From NCBI RefSeq assembly GCF_003573695.1, contig NW_020650859.1, positions 1,426,001 to 1,490,000 on the forward strand: DNA of 64,000 bases, written 5' to 3'. Source of the stretch: Papaver somniferum (lineage: Eukaryota; Streptophyta; Magnoliopsida; Ranunculales; Papaveraceae). Below, piece by piece: positions 44,353 to 54,800 of this stretch. A program made the position numbers and the translations under genes. Numbering within the stretch: the stretch's first letter is position 1; the number at the start of each line of letters is the position of its first letter. Below the pieces are notes generated by a model. It was given only the letters and a program-made list of their open reading frames with translations. It searched no databases and had not been told where the DNA came from.

Positions 44353-44625
44353 CTAAGCTTTAACAACTGCAGTCTCAACTTCTGCTGGTGTTTCCTGAGC
44401 AGGACTTTCAACCTTCACGCCCACATCTTCTGCATTTTCGCAATGAACTTTGTCAATCTCATTTTCGTAGGACTGATCCCAAACTCTTACTAGATCGGCA
44501 TTCGTCGGAGAGAGCCTTGATGGAGCCGTGATATCATACCGAGTCTTTTTCGCAAAAGGATCGACAATTTTCTTCATTCCTCTCTCTTTTCCTTTGGAGA
44601 TTCTCTTATTCTTACCGGGCGCCAT
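44353..44625 (-). pseudogene. Ribosomal protein S3a (eS1) pseudogene, internally deleted
   Basis: The N-terminus [20 protein letters not shown], then DPFAKK and YDITAPS, is that of cytosolic ribosomal protein eS1/S3a. The C-terminus ([20 protein letters not shown]) matches the normal [17 protein letters not shown] end. The central ~190 residues are missing: 90 residues remain of the usual ~260. The frame is open from Met (44623-44625) to stop, so a short chimeric peptide is possible but cannot assemble as S3a. No intron is seen, so a processed copy is likely. It lies between the inverted MITE-like repeats. Confidence 0.85.
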
Positions 44626-44831
44626 GGTTTTTGTTGCTTGGAGATGAGGTGTTGGTGGTGGTGATAATAGAGGTTTCAAAGGGGATATCATATCACCTTC
44701 ACACCTCTTCCTTGAGAATAGACAAACCCTAAAATATAAGGATCTTGTGAAGTTACTATATTGTCTCAAACTACTTGGTTGAGGGCACTCTCGTTTTTTT
44801 TCGAAAAAAAGATTGTTGTGCCTCGAACACT

Positions 44832-45203
44832 TAACGGAAAATGGGTCATTTGTCCAAACATTTTTAAAACATGGTTCTAATGGACGGAAAATGGGTCATT
44901 TGTCCAAACATTTTTAAAACATGGTTTTAATGTACGAGTAAAAATTAGTATAGGTGGAATGGACACCAAAAAAATAGTAAGAATGAAACTGGATTCATCC
45001 TGGCTTAAACTTAAAAAAGAGCGAGGATGAAACTGGATGCATCCTGATGTAAATTAAAAATAAGAAAAAATATATGAAAATGGGTAGGATGAAACTGTTA
45101 ACATCCTGACTATTTTTACATATCCATTTAAACAATATCAAATTTTATGTCTTTTTCACCCAGGAATTATTGATTTTGATCTTTTTAACCAATTTTGTGA
45201 ACA
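44832..45203 (-). repeat. MITE-like repeat, family member 3 (inverted)
   Basis: Reverse complement of 43332-43649 over its length ('ggtaggatgaaactgttaac', 'ggatgaaactggattcatcc'). The first 51 bases ('acggaaaatgggtcatttgt...') are duplicated in tandem (about 44833 and 44884). Confidence 0.78.
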
Positions 45204-45463
45204 ATTAATGTATTCACCTTCTGACGGCATGCCTCAAAGTAGAAGTAGTGGTAATGAGTACAATTTAACAGGACCTAACCACTCTGACCGGAAGTCAGAA
45301 CCGATTTTTGAAATATACAAGTTGGAAGCTATAATCTAAAGAAGCATGATACTCTGGAAGTCAGAAGCTTGATTCAATTATCATAATTCAGTAACAACTC
45401 ACAACAACAGATAAAATAAAAAAAAAGAATTAACATTATTAGGACGTCCTTTATAATCCTGGT

Positions 45464-47593
45464 TTAATATGTAACCACTTCCCTGATGCCCGAGGGACTT
45501 GCCTCGCTAGCAGAAAATGTTGATGCAGTGTTGACACTAGAGAGAGGTGAAGGACTTTCTCTCACAGCAGTTCCAAAATCAGAAGGTGCATCATCGCTCC
45601 TGTCAAGGCTGCGTAGATTTGCATCACCATCCAATAACTGCATCACTTTAAACATGGACGGCCTTGAAGCAGGATCGTTATGACAACAAAGCAAGCCAAG
45701 CTTTATCACCAACACCATCTCTTGCACTACATATTCACCTCCCAGCCTTGGATCCACCGCATTGAGAATTGCATTTTCTTTCATGCAAGACGAAACCCAG
45801 TTAACCAAGCCTAAGCCTCGTTCCACTACCAAGTTTGGTCGCCTCCCGGTGGCAACTTCGAGCAAGAAAGCCCCAAAAGCATACACGTCGGTCTCCGTTG
45901 ATGGGATTCCAATTTGAGGCATTTCTGGTGCAATATAACCCGGTGTGCCGACCACTCTGGATGTCGGACCACTGCCGGCTCCGTGATCATAGAGTTTCGC
46001 AAGACCAAAATCACCTATTCTTGCATTCATCTGAGCGTCTAATAAGACATTACTAGACTTGATATCTCGGTGAATTACAACTTGTTCCCACCCCTGATGC
46101 AGGTAATAGAGACCAGACGCTGTACCTTTGATGATGTGAAATCTTTTACTCCAATCGAGGTTTGAAGACAATGAAGCCCGTTTCTGATACAGGAACTTGT
46201 CTAAGCTCAAATTGGGCATGAACTCATAGACCAAGAGCAGCTGCCCTTCATGTACACAATAGCCAAAGAGTGTTACCAAGTTTCGGTGACGGAGCTTTCC
46301 AATGCTAGCAATTTCCGCAAGAAATTGCTTAGAGCCTTGTCTTGCATCACATGAGACTTTCTTGATTGCGACTTTGAGTTTCGAATTGGGCAAGACACCC
46401 CGGTAGACATTACCGAATCCGCCACGCCCAATATCCTCCTCTTCACTAAATCCTTTTGTAGCCTCTTTCAGTTCATTGTACGAGAAATTACGCGGCCAGT
46501 TATTGAGTTCCCTGGCATTGTTGATCATTTCTCTTGGCTCTAGATCTGGTACCAGTTCAGCTGGAGGAGCCTCCGTGCGGTTTCTGTTCCTTCTTTTCAT
46601 ATAATATACGCAGATGCTAATCAATAACGCCAACACAATTAAGACTATTATAATGGGCACGACAATTAACAACAAATTCATTTTCTTTTTCTTCTTAGGC
46701 TGAGAAGGCTCTGGTGGCTGCTGAGGAGGCTGAGGAAGCTGAGGAAGGTTTGAGAGATTGAGCGGCTGAGCTTTCCCGTCGATCGTAAAACTCCATCCTA
46801 ATATGTAATGTGATGTAAGTACAGTTTGAGTGGAGGCTGAGAATCCCACATACATTGAGCTGCTTAAGAACAGATTTGAAAGATCTATGGACAACGATAA
46901 CAGTGGAACATTTGGTTTAGATACATTAATTGGAGCTAGTGTTACGCGAAGTTCCTTGTCTATTCCGTCGAATTCGATCCACACCTCAATCGGTTCTCCG
47001 CTAATAAGATTTAAGTTCTTAGACACGCCATTGGTGGTGTACGTAGGGGAAGTTGAATTTACAGACGACAAGCCATCGATATCAATTCCGACATGAGGAC
47101 CCTTGACAGAATCGAACTCTACATTATAAACAGTATCTAGCTCGACCGCAAGAACATGGTTTGTAGATTTTCCATTGTTAGAATTATTAAATAAGCCTAG
47201 ATACTGATTTGCTTGAGCTCCTGGTAACCCTCTCTGAGGTGCAATAACAAAAGCCATCCCTTGACCACTCAAGTTACTACCGTACTCGGAAGTTATCGCA
47301 AAGACGAAAGTAGTAGAGAAGGAAACAGGAGTAGTAGACGAAACATTATTCTTGAATTGAAATGGACCGGAGAAAAAGGCATGACCAATTTCATACCTGT
47401 TGTTTTGATCTGTTAGACTCAAGAGTCCGTTGTCTGCAACTTGAGCTGCCCCATCAAGTGTCAGATAAGCATCTCCCAAACCATTATATACAAAATCTGC
47501 TTTGCACTCGACAAGTAGAAGAAACAAAAAGATCAGAAGGTTGAAGAACAAGGTCCACATCTTGGTGAACTCGCCTTTTGCAACCGTTCGCAT
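45464..47593 (-). CDS. L-type lectin receptor-like kinase, divergent copy, up to 709 aa
   Basis: Full-length lectin receptor kinase of a different subtype from the 23-29 kb pair. The first Met gives an unusual polar leader (MRTVAKGEFTK); the second (residue 12, at 47560) starts directly with a clean signal peptide MWTLFFNLLIFLFLLLVECK and is the more likely start (698 aa). Lectin domain ~33-272; a Pro/Gln-rich stalk (PQLPQPPQQPPEPSQP) then KKKKK; transmembrane ~305-332; a longer juxtamembrane linker; kinase ~385-665. P-loop GRGGFG 389-394, Lys 411 in VAIKK, HRD 508-510, DFG 528-530, GTPGYIAPE. An active RD kinase is expected at the plasma membrane. No intron. Ser-rich tail. A fragment of a near relative's 3' end lies at 29335-29490. 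Confidence 0.95.
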   Translation of the reverse strand: MRTVAKGEFTKMWTLFFNLLIFLFLLLVECKADFVYNGLGDAYLTLDGAAQVADNGLLSLTDQNNRYEIGHAFFSGPFQFKNNVSSTTPVSFSTTFVFAITSEYGSNLSGQGMAFVIAPQRGLPGAQANQYLGLFNNSNNGKSTNHVLAVELDTVYNVEFDSVKGPHVGIDIDGLSSVNSTSPTYTTNGVSKNLNLISGEPIEVWIEFDGIDKELRVTLAPINVSKPNVPLLSLSIDLSNLFLSSSMYVGFSASTQTVLTSHYILGWSFTIDGKAQPLNLSNLPQLPQPPQQPPEPSQPKKKKKMNLLLIVVPIIIVLIVLALLISICVYYMKRRNRNRTEAPPAELVPDLEPREMINNARELNNWPRNFSYNELKEATKGFSEEEDIGRGGFGNVYRGVLPNSKLKVAIKKVSCDARQGSKQFLAEIASIGKLRHRNLVTLFGYCVHEGQLLLVYEFMPNLSLDKFLYQKRASLSSNLDWSKRFHIIKGTASGLYYLHQGWEQVVIHRDIKSSNVLLDAQMNARIGDFGLAKLYDHGAGSGPTSRVVGTPGYIAPEMPQIGIPSTETDVYAFGAFLLEVATGRRPNLVVERGLGLVNWVSSCMKENAILNAVDPRLGGEYVVQEMVLVIKLGLLCCHNDPASRPSMFKVMQLLDGDANLRSLDRSDDAPSDFGTAVRESPSPLSSVNTASTFSASEASPSGIREVVTY

Positions 47594-48659
47594 AGCTACT
47601 GAAAATTAAAGAGCAGAAAGTTGTTGCTTTAGTGCAAGAGACTTGAGAAGAAATGAAAATGAAAGTAGCTAAAGGCTCTTCTTCCCTGGGGTTCTGATGA
47701 CTTAATACACGAAAAAAGTCAAACAATCTTCCATGGCTATCACGGTTGAATGCTGGTAGTGGTTGGTATTTGGAATTATATAATGAAAACATCAAAATGT
47801 CAACTTGGAAATGTACTATATAGAATTCATAGTTTGTCCAAGTCTTGTGAATAATGTCGACAGAGTTATGAACCACTTAATTATTCTTCTTCTTCTGTTT
47901 ATATATCGGGAAGAAATATTCATACTGTGTGGAATAAGTGGCTCTGACCATTAACAAATAACAATCACTATCACATTTGTTGGACTGATAGGAACAAGAG
48001 AAATATAAACATTTTAAGAGATTAACCTGACAATAATTAAGCAAGAAATTGATTAATTAGTACTACTACTACACTTCAGTCACATCTTATTGTGTCATAC
48101 TGTTTGACGGTTTCTACCTACGGCCACGCTGGTCTAGACGTGGATTGTAATTTTGACCCAACAAACAAGAAAACATGTGAGTGGTTGTTTTAAAATGTCT
48201 AAATCCACGGCTCATTTAGAATTTTTGCACTAAATAACACAAGTTGTGTGCATTCATAAAAAAAAAAAAATCTAAGAAAATATTTAAAAAATATAAATAA
48301 AGTATATAAGACATGCAATGCAGTGCTGAAGCATTCACCAAAAGTCAGGGGTTTAAGTGGCAAAAATCTAGGTGTAATTTGCTTTGGTCAACAAAAATAT
48401 GAGTCCAAATCCAATCCATTCCGAGGAGTCATTGCTCTCCAAGAATTCTTCACTTCTGTATATCTAGTTTAGATTGTGTCCACCTAATAATGGTCTTAGA
48501 TTTGTGACTAACCAAATTGGTCCGGTTCAAGTAGAATACACCATAGCTTCTCTTCTACTATTTTGAATCCTACGAGATAGTCTTGCCGAATGGTGATCTA
48601 TGAATATCTCCTCGTAAGCCTACAACAAAATGATACTTTTGTTTTTCTAGGATCAATGG
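47594..48659. other. 5' flank of kinase gene; intergenic
   Basis: No gene. 48072-48150 ('cttcagtcacatcttatt', 'ctagacgtgga') resembles 49768-49840 ('tttcagtcacatcttatt', 'ctagacgtgga'), so a short repeat flanks the tRNA-OHP1 interval on both sides. Confidence 0.45.
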
Positions 48660-48731
48660 GACTCTGTGGCACAATGGAGAAGGCGCTGGTCTACGAAACC
48701 AGAGACTCTGGTTCCGATCCCCAGCAGAGTC
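48660..48731 (+). tRNA. tRNA-Arg (ACG), T-arm atypical
   Basis: 72 bases with a perfect 7-bp acceptor stem (GACTCTG / CAGAGTC) and an anticodon stem-loop CTGGT-CTACGAA-ACCAG giving anticodon ACG. The A-box-like TGGCACAATGG is normal. The T arm reads CTGGT-TCCGATC-CCCAG where plant tRNA-Arg(ACG) has CTGGG-TTCGATC-CCCAG. G53 is now T (pair with C61 lost) and the invariant T55 is C, which also damages the internal B-box promoter. It may be a recent pseudogene. No intron. A T13 run follows at once. Confidence 0.8.
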
Positions 48732-48744
48732 TTTTTTTTTTTTT
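48732..48744 (+). terminator. Pol III terminator
   Basis: Thirteen T residues immediately after the tRNA 3' end. Confidence 0.8.
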
Positions 48745-49130
48745 GCTTGCTTTGTTGCTGCTCTGCCCTCCCCAGGAGGTTGGAATCCTGCCATTTTAAA
48801 ATTTATTAATAAGACAGAGCTCTGATGGATGTTATTAATTACTTTTACTAATTTCCATTTTTAAGAATTTTAATTACTTTTACTTGTTTATGTCATTTAA
48901 CAAATCTGAAAGATGAATAGGAGTGAAAATTTTGGTTTAGATGCCTTAATCCTCAACATCACATGTGATTTATTTATTACAGGTTCAACACGGAAAAAAT
49001 AAGAAGCTTATAACAGTTAACAGGTTTCTGTCTTCATAGTTGAAACTTCAAGCCATATATTATCACTATAAACAAATTGATAGAAAGTCTACAATAAAGT
49101 AGTAATCAGGAAGACACAACAGTTTTAAAA

Positions 49131-49664
49131 TCAAAGAGGAAGATCAAGTCCTTTTCCAATCTCCACTCCAATCAGCTCAAGTATACCTTTGTTCAGTATC
49201 TGCAATCAAAAAGAACTGATTAATTTAAAAACAGGGGAAATTGTTTGATTAAACAAAGACAGAGAAGGAGGGAGGGACTTACTAGTTCAACAATGAATGT
49301 CCCAATAAGACCAATCATACAAGCTCTAGAATTCCATACTTCAGCAGTCTTTGTAAATCCTTGAAATGGTGGATTGAATTTTGGTGTTACTTTGGGCAAC
49401 ACCACCTGCAGAAACAAGAACAATCCAGTAATTGGAAAATTGAAACAAACCCGTCACAGAGATATAATCAAGAAATTAAATAACAGTGTGAGATTAAGGA
49501 CTTACACCAGCAGGAAGTTTAGCTGCTCTGATTCTGAATGAATTGGGTTTTCGAGTACCAGCACTACCATTTTGATGAACTGGCGGTTGAAGAGCAACAT
49601 TCTTCAGAGATCTTGTATGAACAAATGGAGAAGATAACGAAACAACTGATGATAAACTTGTCAT
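49131..49664 (-). CDS. One-helix protein OHP1-like, 116 aa, three exons
   Basis: Chloroplast thylakoid protein of the light-harvesting superfamily. OHP1 works with OHP2 and HCF244 in binding pigments and assembling the photosystem II reaction centre. Exons on the minus strand: 49664-49506, 49405-49283, 49199-49131 (159 + 123 + 69 bp, all phase 0) with GT-AG introns. Exon 1 is a Ser-rich transit peptide (MTSLSSVVSLSSPFVH...) ending FRIRAAKLPAG. Exon 2 carries the chlorophyll-binding helix, TAEVWNSRACMIGLIGTFIVEL, here split as TAEVWNSRACM and IGLIGTFIVEL, with the Glu and Asn-Arg pair that ligate chlorophyll and lock the helix. Exon 3 reads ILNKGILELIGVEIGKGLDL then PL and stop. Length agrees with Arabidopsis OHP1 (about 110 aa). 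No defect is seen; probably a live gene. Confidence 0.94.
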
Positions 49665-50029
49665 TGTTGATGTCTTTCTGGAATTTTTCAGAGAGTTCTG
49701 TTCAGTTTGTAGAGAAGTGACAAGAAATGTGGCCTTATCTCTCCCAAACCTTATCTACTAGTTCTTCATTTCAGTCACATCTTATTACATCTTACTATGT
49801 GTGACCATCTCCACCCTTCATCCCCCATAGGCCTAGACGTGGAGAAATCTAGTCCATTGGATTATAGCACGCACAGACTAAAAAAAAATCTAGGACATCA
49901 TCTGCTGCCAATTTTATCCCAAGGGTGTGGAACTTTAGGTTTGAATGGTCTTGGAAAACTATCATTACATCAAGGGACTGTACAGTGTAAACATATTACA
50001 GACAATCGTCTGCACAAATGAACACTAGA
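49665..50029. other. 5' flank of OHP1-like gene
   Basis: 49665-49760 should contain leader and promoter; no unmistakable TATA box on the minus strand. 49768-49850 holds the short repeat shared with 48072-48150. The OHP1-like gene and what follows it show no shared transcription. Confidence 0.4.
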
Positions 50030-50036
50030 CACAGAA

Positions 50037-50244
50037 TTACAGACGCATCAACAACATTGTTATTCTGAACAGCATTTGGGTTGTAGGTAGGATCCTGAAG
50101 CTGGATATGAGTGTGGTCACAATGTCTATCAGATGTCGACTTGCAGCTTCCAGTTGCAAACATACAGCAGCAAGAGCTTGGTAAGGTCGCGCATTGGATA
50201 ATCCATCTTGTGAAATTTCCTGGTCTTTGAACAGCGGTTTTGCC
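50037..50244 (-). CDS. Possible exon of an unidentified gene
   Basis: On the minus strand a good splice acceptor ('ctaattttcag', 50255-50245) is followed by GCAAAACCGC and an open frame AKPLFKDQEISQDGLSNARP then YQALAAVCLQLEAASRHLID. A second frame over the same DNA is also open (HCDHTHIQLQDPTYNPNAVQ to a stop near 50016). Which frame, if either, is used I cannot tell. The composition looks protein-like, but no family is recognised. Confidence 0.3.
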
Positions 50245-50261
50245 TGAAAATTAGATGACAA

Positions 50262-51925
50262 GAAATAGTGAGAGAAAAATTTAGACCTGCAGTAGTAAAC
50301 ACCCTTAGGCCACGTTTCCTGTAATTCCCATAGCTGAAGCCAAATAGATTCAGATTTTCATAATCAGATTCCCAAATAAATTCATAAATAATAATAACTG
50401 GAAATATTATTCTACAGGTTTCATGAAGACTATTAGAAAGTAAGTATAGATCTATAGAGTTTGGAACTCTGACTGGTTCTTTTGGGCCACAGACACAGAT
50501 TATCCTGTACATACATAACTAACTAAGCCACATTGAAGCGGGAGCCCTTTTGACGGAAGTGAGCAGGAACAACAAGAAGAAAAATTGCCATTACTGATTA
50601 TTGATTGTCACATTTCTTCTTCTTGGTCATGAGCAAAGACAACGACGCTGAGCAAACAAGTTGTCCTGTGATATCCAACAATGCAACAAGCCAAGCAAGG
50701 TAACAGAGTTAATGCAGAGATGAATGTTTATGTCTTTGATGATTTTCTTGTTTCAAATACAACACTGCTATATGTTAATCTAACCATCTTTATCACCTAT
50801 ATTTCCGACAATTACCCATCTTTGTATCCTGTTTGGCCACTTGTTCAGTTATCCCAATAGTTATAGGACAAATTCAAATAACCAAAAAATTTCATTATAA
50901 GTTTCATTAATATTTCATATAACATTTGTAGTTGCAGGAAATCCTACAACCACATCTGTACAAGAATCTAAACAATACACTAAGAAATCATGGTGAAAAT
51001 CGTTCATTTACTCATTAAGATCTTAAGTTGGATTCAAGATAATACAAAGACCAAACTTGCTTACCAAATAAACTTTCTCTCTCCTAGTTTCTTGTCTAAC
51101 ACACTCTCTAAAGGATCTCTCCCATTACATGATAGTCCTTCCCTTTATATAGGATTTTACATACTGGATGACAGCTAATAGATCCCCTATTTTCGGAACC
51201 ACTGTGCGTTACAATCGCTCATATAAATTCACTCAACCTCGCACACTTTACACTTCGCACTGATCATCACACTTTACTCGTGACTATGCTGACATCATCA
51301 AGTACATCATCTCAATTTTGCTATGTGCGATGATCTTCGCTCATATTAAGTGATCATTGCTTCGCATACATAATGAATGTGCGATACTTCACTCCTACGT
51401 TTTTCCTCTTCTCATTTCGTTCTCTTTATAGAGTGAGCGATATGAGAAATCTCCATCCTATAATATCGCACATGCTCATCTTTTCATATTCTACTTTGCC
51501 GACACTCTTCCGGAATTTGAGCTTTTCTAATTTACGCGTGTCTTCTTGACCATTCATTATCTGACACGTCCTTATAACCACTTCTTTCTATCTGTTTATT
51601 CTTCGCATTAAATGAGATAAATCTCGGAAAACGAGAGTAAATATTCTTATATATCTTCCTTCATCTTCTTCTATCTTCTTTTTACTTCTTCTTTCTTTTC
51701 ATCTGTTACTGCAATTCTCTTCATCATCTTTTTTACAGTCCACTACCTCTTCTCTATCTCCTTTATCATTCTCCGCGTTTTCCCCTATTTTCCTTGCAAC
51801 TTAATTTCAATTTCACTGATTCGATCATAACCTTACTTATTTGATCTTGAAAAAGATTTTATGTTTTTTACTTATAAACCCATCATTCCCATTTTACTTA
51901 TAAACCCGTCATTCCCATTCTTATA
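50262..51925. other. Intergenic and probable leader of next gene
   Basis: No gene to 50900. From about 51180 the sequence repeatedly uses 'ttcgcac' / 'gtgcgat' words, which also recur through the introns and exons of the 51926-54507 gene, so it probably belongs to the same element or transcription unit. CT-rich just before the start. Confidence 0.4.
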
Positions 51926-54507
51926 ATGGCTCCTGCTGGTAAAAAGATGGAGATAGAATTTACCAAACTCAAGAAAGAATTTGACACCAGAGGTTATTCG
52001 CTTTCCCTTCCTTCTGAATCTGATTATTCATCCAAACTAAATCTTGAGTTAATCAATTCCCAACAATGGACTAATCAGAAGATTTATCGTATCACTAGGA
52101 CAACTTCTGAATAATCTTCCTATCCCATTGTATAATCTAGAAATCCCCTTATTCTACGAAATTATGGCTGATGATCGATTCGCGCGGGGAATATTTCAGC
52201 TGAGTGGTGATGCTATTAGAATAACTTTGGAATATTCACGTCGGGCAACAGGATTAGGCACTTCGTATTCTTATGAAGTGCGAAATGAATTGTTCCGTGA
52301 TAAAGCCATCGACCCTACTGATTATACTCTTGATAATTTCTTCAAACACTACTATGTTGCAATCATGAAGAACGAATCAACCAAGTGGGCCATTCTCTTA
52401 AGAAGAAAAGATGGCATTTCTGAAGACGAGAAGATTATGCGAGATGTAGATTGGAACGACAAATCCAATAGTACTTCTCACAGGTCTAATGACATATGTT
52501 GGCTTAATTGCCCTGTAATCTTAGAAGGTCCTTATGTGTCGGGAAAAGCTGCTGACGGTTGCGATCTTCCCCTGCCTGAGAAATTTTCTTCTTACCAGCC
52601 GTGGAAATTGGCTCTGTCCGAATATGAAAATAAAAAGGCGGTATGAGATTTTCGCAGAAGTATTCTAAATTTCGCATAACTTTATTTTCTTTATTTCTTA
52701 TTTTACTACTCCTTCGATTCCAAGTTGTTAAGCCAAAGAATATGGCTAAGAGGGACAAGACTTCGCACGATGTGTCATCTTTGCAGAATATGGAAGTAAG
52801 GAACATTCTTTCTCTAATTTTAACAATATTGTTGCCTCTGTTCCTTATCTTGGTTATTCGCGCAAGTTGAAACTTCGGGCGTTAAAACTATTGGTAAAGC
52901 CAAGAATCAACCCAAGAAACATGTGTCTAAATCTTCCTCTAAAGCGTCTTCTTCGGATCTTTCCAAGAAGCGTAAAGACTTTGACCCTTCTTCAAGTCCT
53001 GAATCCGACGATGATGATATTCTTGCTTCTGAAGATCCATCGATCTCCTCCTCCATGAAATATTTATCCACCCTTTTCTCTGATACAATGTCAGCTATTA
53101 ATGATGATGAACTACAACGCAATTTTGGAATAGTATCCAAAGTATACGATGCTCCCATTTTGGATGATCCATCTATTCGTGAAGCTGCTTCTGTAATAAA
53201 CCCAAGTTTCCAATATGCACTTGGTTCTATGGTAATGTTCATCTCTTCGCACTTTCTTTAATATTATTTCTATTCTTTCTTTTTATCACATCATGCTTCC
53301 CTTATATTTTTGGAGGTCTTATGTGGTTTCCTCAGATTACCAAAGGAAACTTCTCAAGCTAAGGGGAGAAAATACTAAACTTAAAGCTGAAAATTCTACC
53401 AACTCTGAATGTATTCGCAAAATCCGAGAAATAAATGATGAAATTATTGGTGCATAATTTTTATCATTCCCATTTCCCTTGCTTTATGTGGTAATTCTCA
53501 CTTCTTATTTTTCTATGTTCACAGACATTTATAACCTTTCTGATGAGGCATCTAATTTTCCCGATGAGGAAACTCTTTTGGAACACCTCAATTCTTCTTT
53601 AAACAATTATACTTCCAAAGGGTTTGAGAAACTTAGTTTGGAAGAATTATGACTGAAGTATACTGCTCTTCGAATGGATCATAGACTCCTATTGACTACA
53701 CTCAATAACTTCAGAAGTCGTCTTCATGATAATAAAGAGACAATTCAGATTTTGGAAGCAAAGAAGAACAAACTCATTAGTGAAAAAGATGAGGTTGCTC
53801 TCAAGGGTGCGAAGGCACTAGAAAACTTCCAAGAAACTGTCCTTAAAGTTCAAGTTGAACGTGACTTAGCTTTGAACGAAAATAATGCACTTATTGAGGA
53901 AAGAAATTTAATTCGCTCTCAACTTCTTATAGAAAGCGAAGTTGAATTTAGTTGGGCTGCTAGAGTTTTGAATGATGCTAGGCAGGGTTTATCCGTAAAC
54001 GTGAGCCTTCAATCTGAACATTCTGCACTGGTTAAAAAATTATTTCCAATCATGAAGGTCATTTGTTGCTCTGGCATACTTGTAATTTCTTGAGGATGAT
54101 ATCTTTTTTAACTCTAACTTGCTTATTTATACTTCGCAGAGAAAGATAAGAACTATCTTGAGAAGATTGAAGAATTAAAGATGCAATTAGCTGCTGAAGA
54201 GAAGAGACGTCTTGAGGAAGTTGAAAAGTCTTCAATGGAGTTATCTGCTCACAACTCCAAGTATCGGAAGTTAAAGAAGAATTATATCCTTACTGTTTCG
54301 AATAATGGCAAGGATGCCACTCATGCTCGCGATGCTGTTATTAAGAAAGTTTGTGTTGATAATGATATTCCTCTCTCAAAGTATACATTCGCAGACGTTC
54401 CCCCCAATGAAGTTGTTCCTGATATTTCTGATAGTGAAGAAGAATATGAAGAATACGAAGAAGAAGTAAGTGGTTCTGAGGTCGAGCGAAATGATGAAGA
54501 TAATTAA
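51926..54507 (+). pseudogene. Decayed multi-exon gene, transposon-type (gypsy gag-like)
   Basis: MAPAGKKMEIEFTKLKKEFD starts the first exon. After a one-base shift near 52095 it continues LGQLLNNLPIPLYNLEIPLF and onward to 52640, where GCG|GTATGAG is a donor. Further exon-like blocks: 52866-53231 (Ser-rich, acidic), ~53316-53449, 53525-54055 and 54140-54507. The last three are coiled-coil (KLRGENTKLKAEN; LEAKKNKLISEKDEVALK; KIEELKMQLAAEEKRRLEEV), ending in an acidic tail (DISDSEEEYEEYEEEV). An in-frame TGA at 53650 (EEL*LKY) could be a CGA-to-TGA change. The overall plan, a globular N-terminal domain followed by a long coiled coil and acidic end, resembles 'putative gypsy-type transposon' proteins (Transposase_28-like), a weak recognition. 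Exon limits are approximate; phases of the middle junctions do not fit cleanly. Confidence 0.5.
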
Positions 54508-54800
54508 TCATTCTTCGCTTGTTGTAAATTCTTTTTTCTGCCTCTTGTATATCTTCATGTCTTTTGGAATGAACACCTTTTAAGCATTAACTTTTGCTCC
54601 TTTAATATATGTTCCCTTTTATTTATATTTGTATTCGCACATAGAAAAATGTCACTCTTTCTCGCACGTGCATGAAACTATCAAATGGGGCAAATAACAT
54701 TCTTATTATGTTTGCATTCCCATTCTTGCCTCTGTTAGTTGTCACATATTGATAGGCTGATGAACATAATGTCGTTCTCTGCCTTATTTTTGTTTTGTAT
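54508..54800. other. 3' flank of the preceding gene
   Basis: AT-rich trailer with no further coding sequence. Continues the 'attcgcac' vocabulary up to about 54665. Confidence 0.4.

Noticed and set aside
48570..48799. Open frames overlapping the tRNA on both strands
   Set aside because: Overlap with a tRNA gene and T-run; peptides end in poly-Phe or begin in lysine runs from it.
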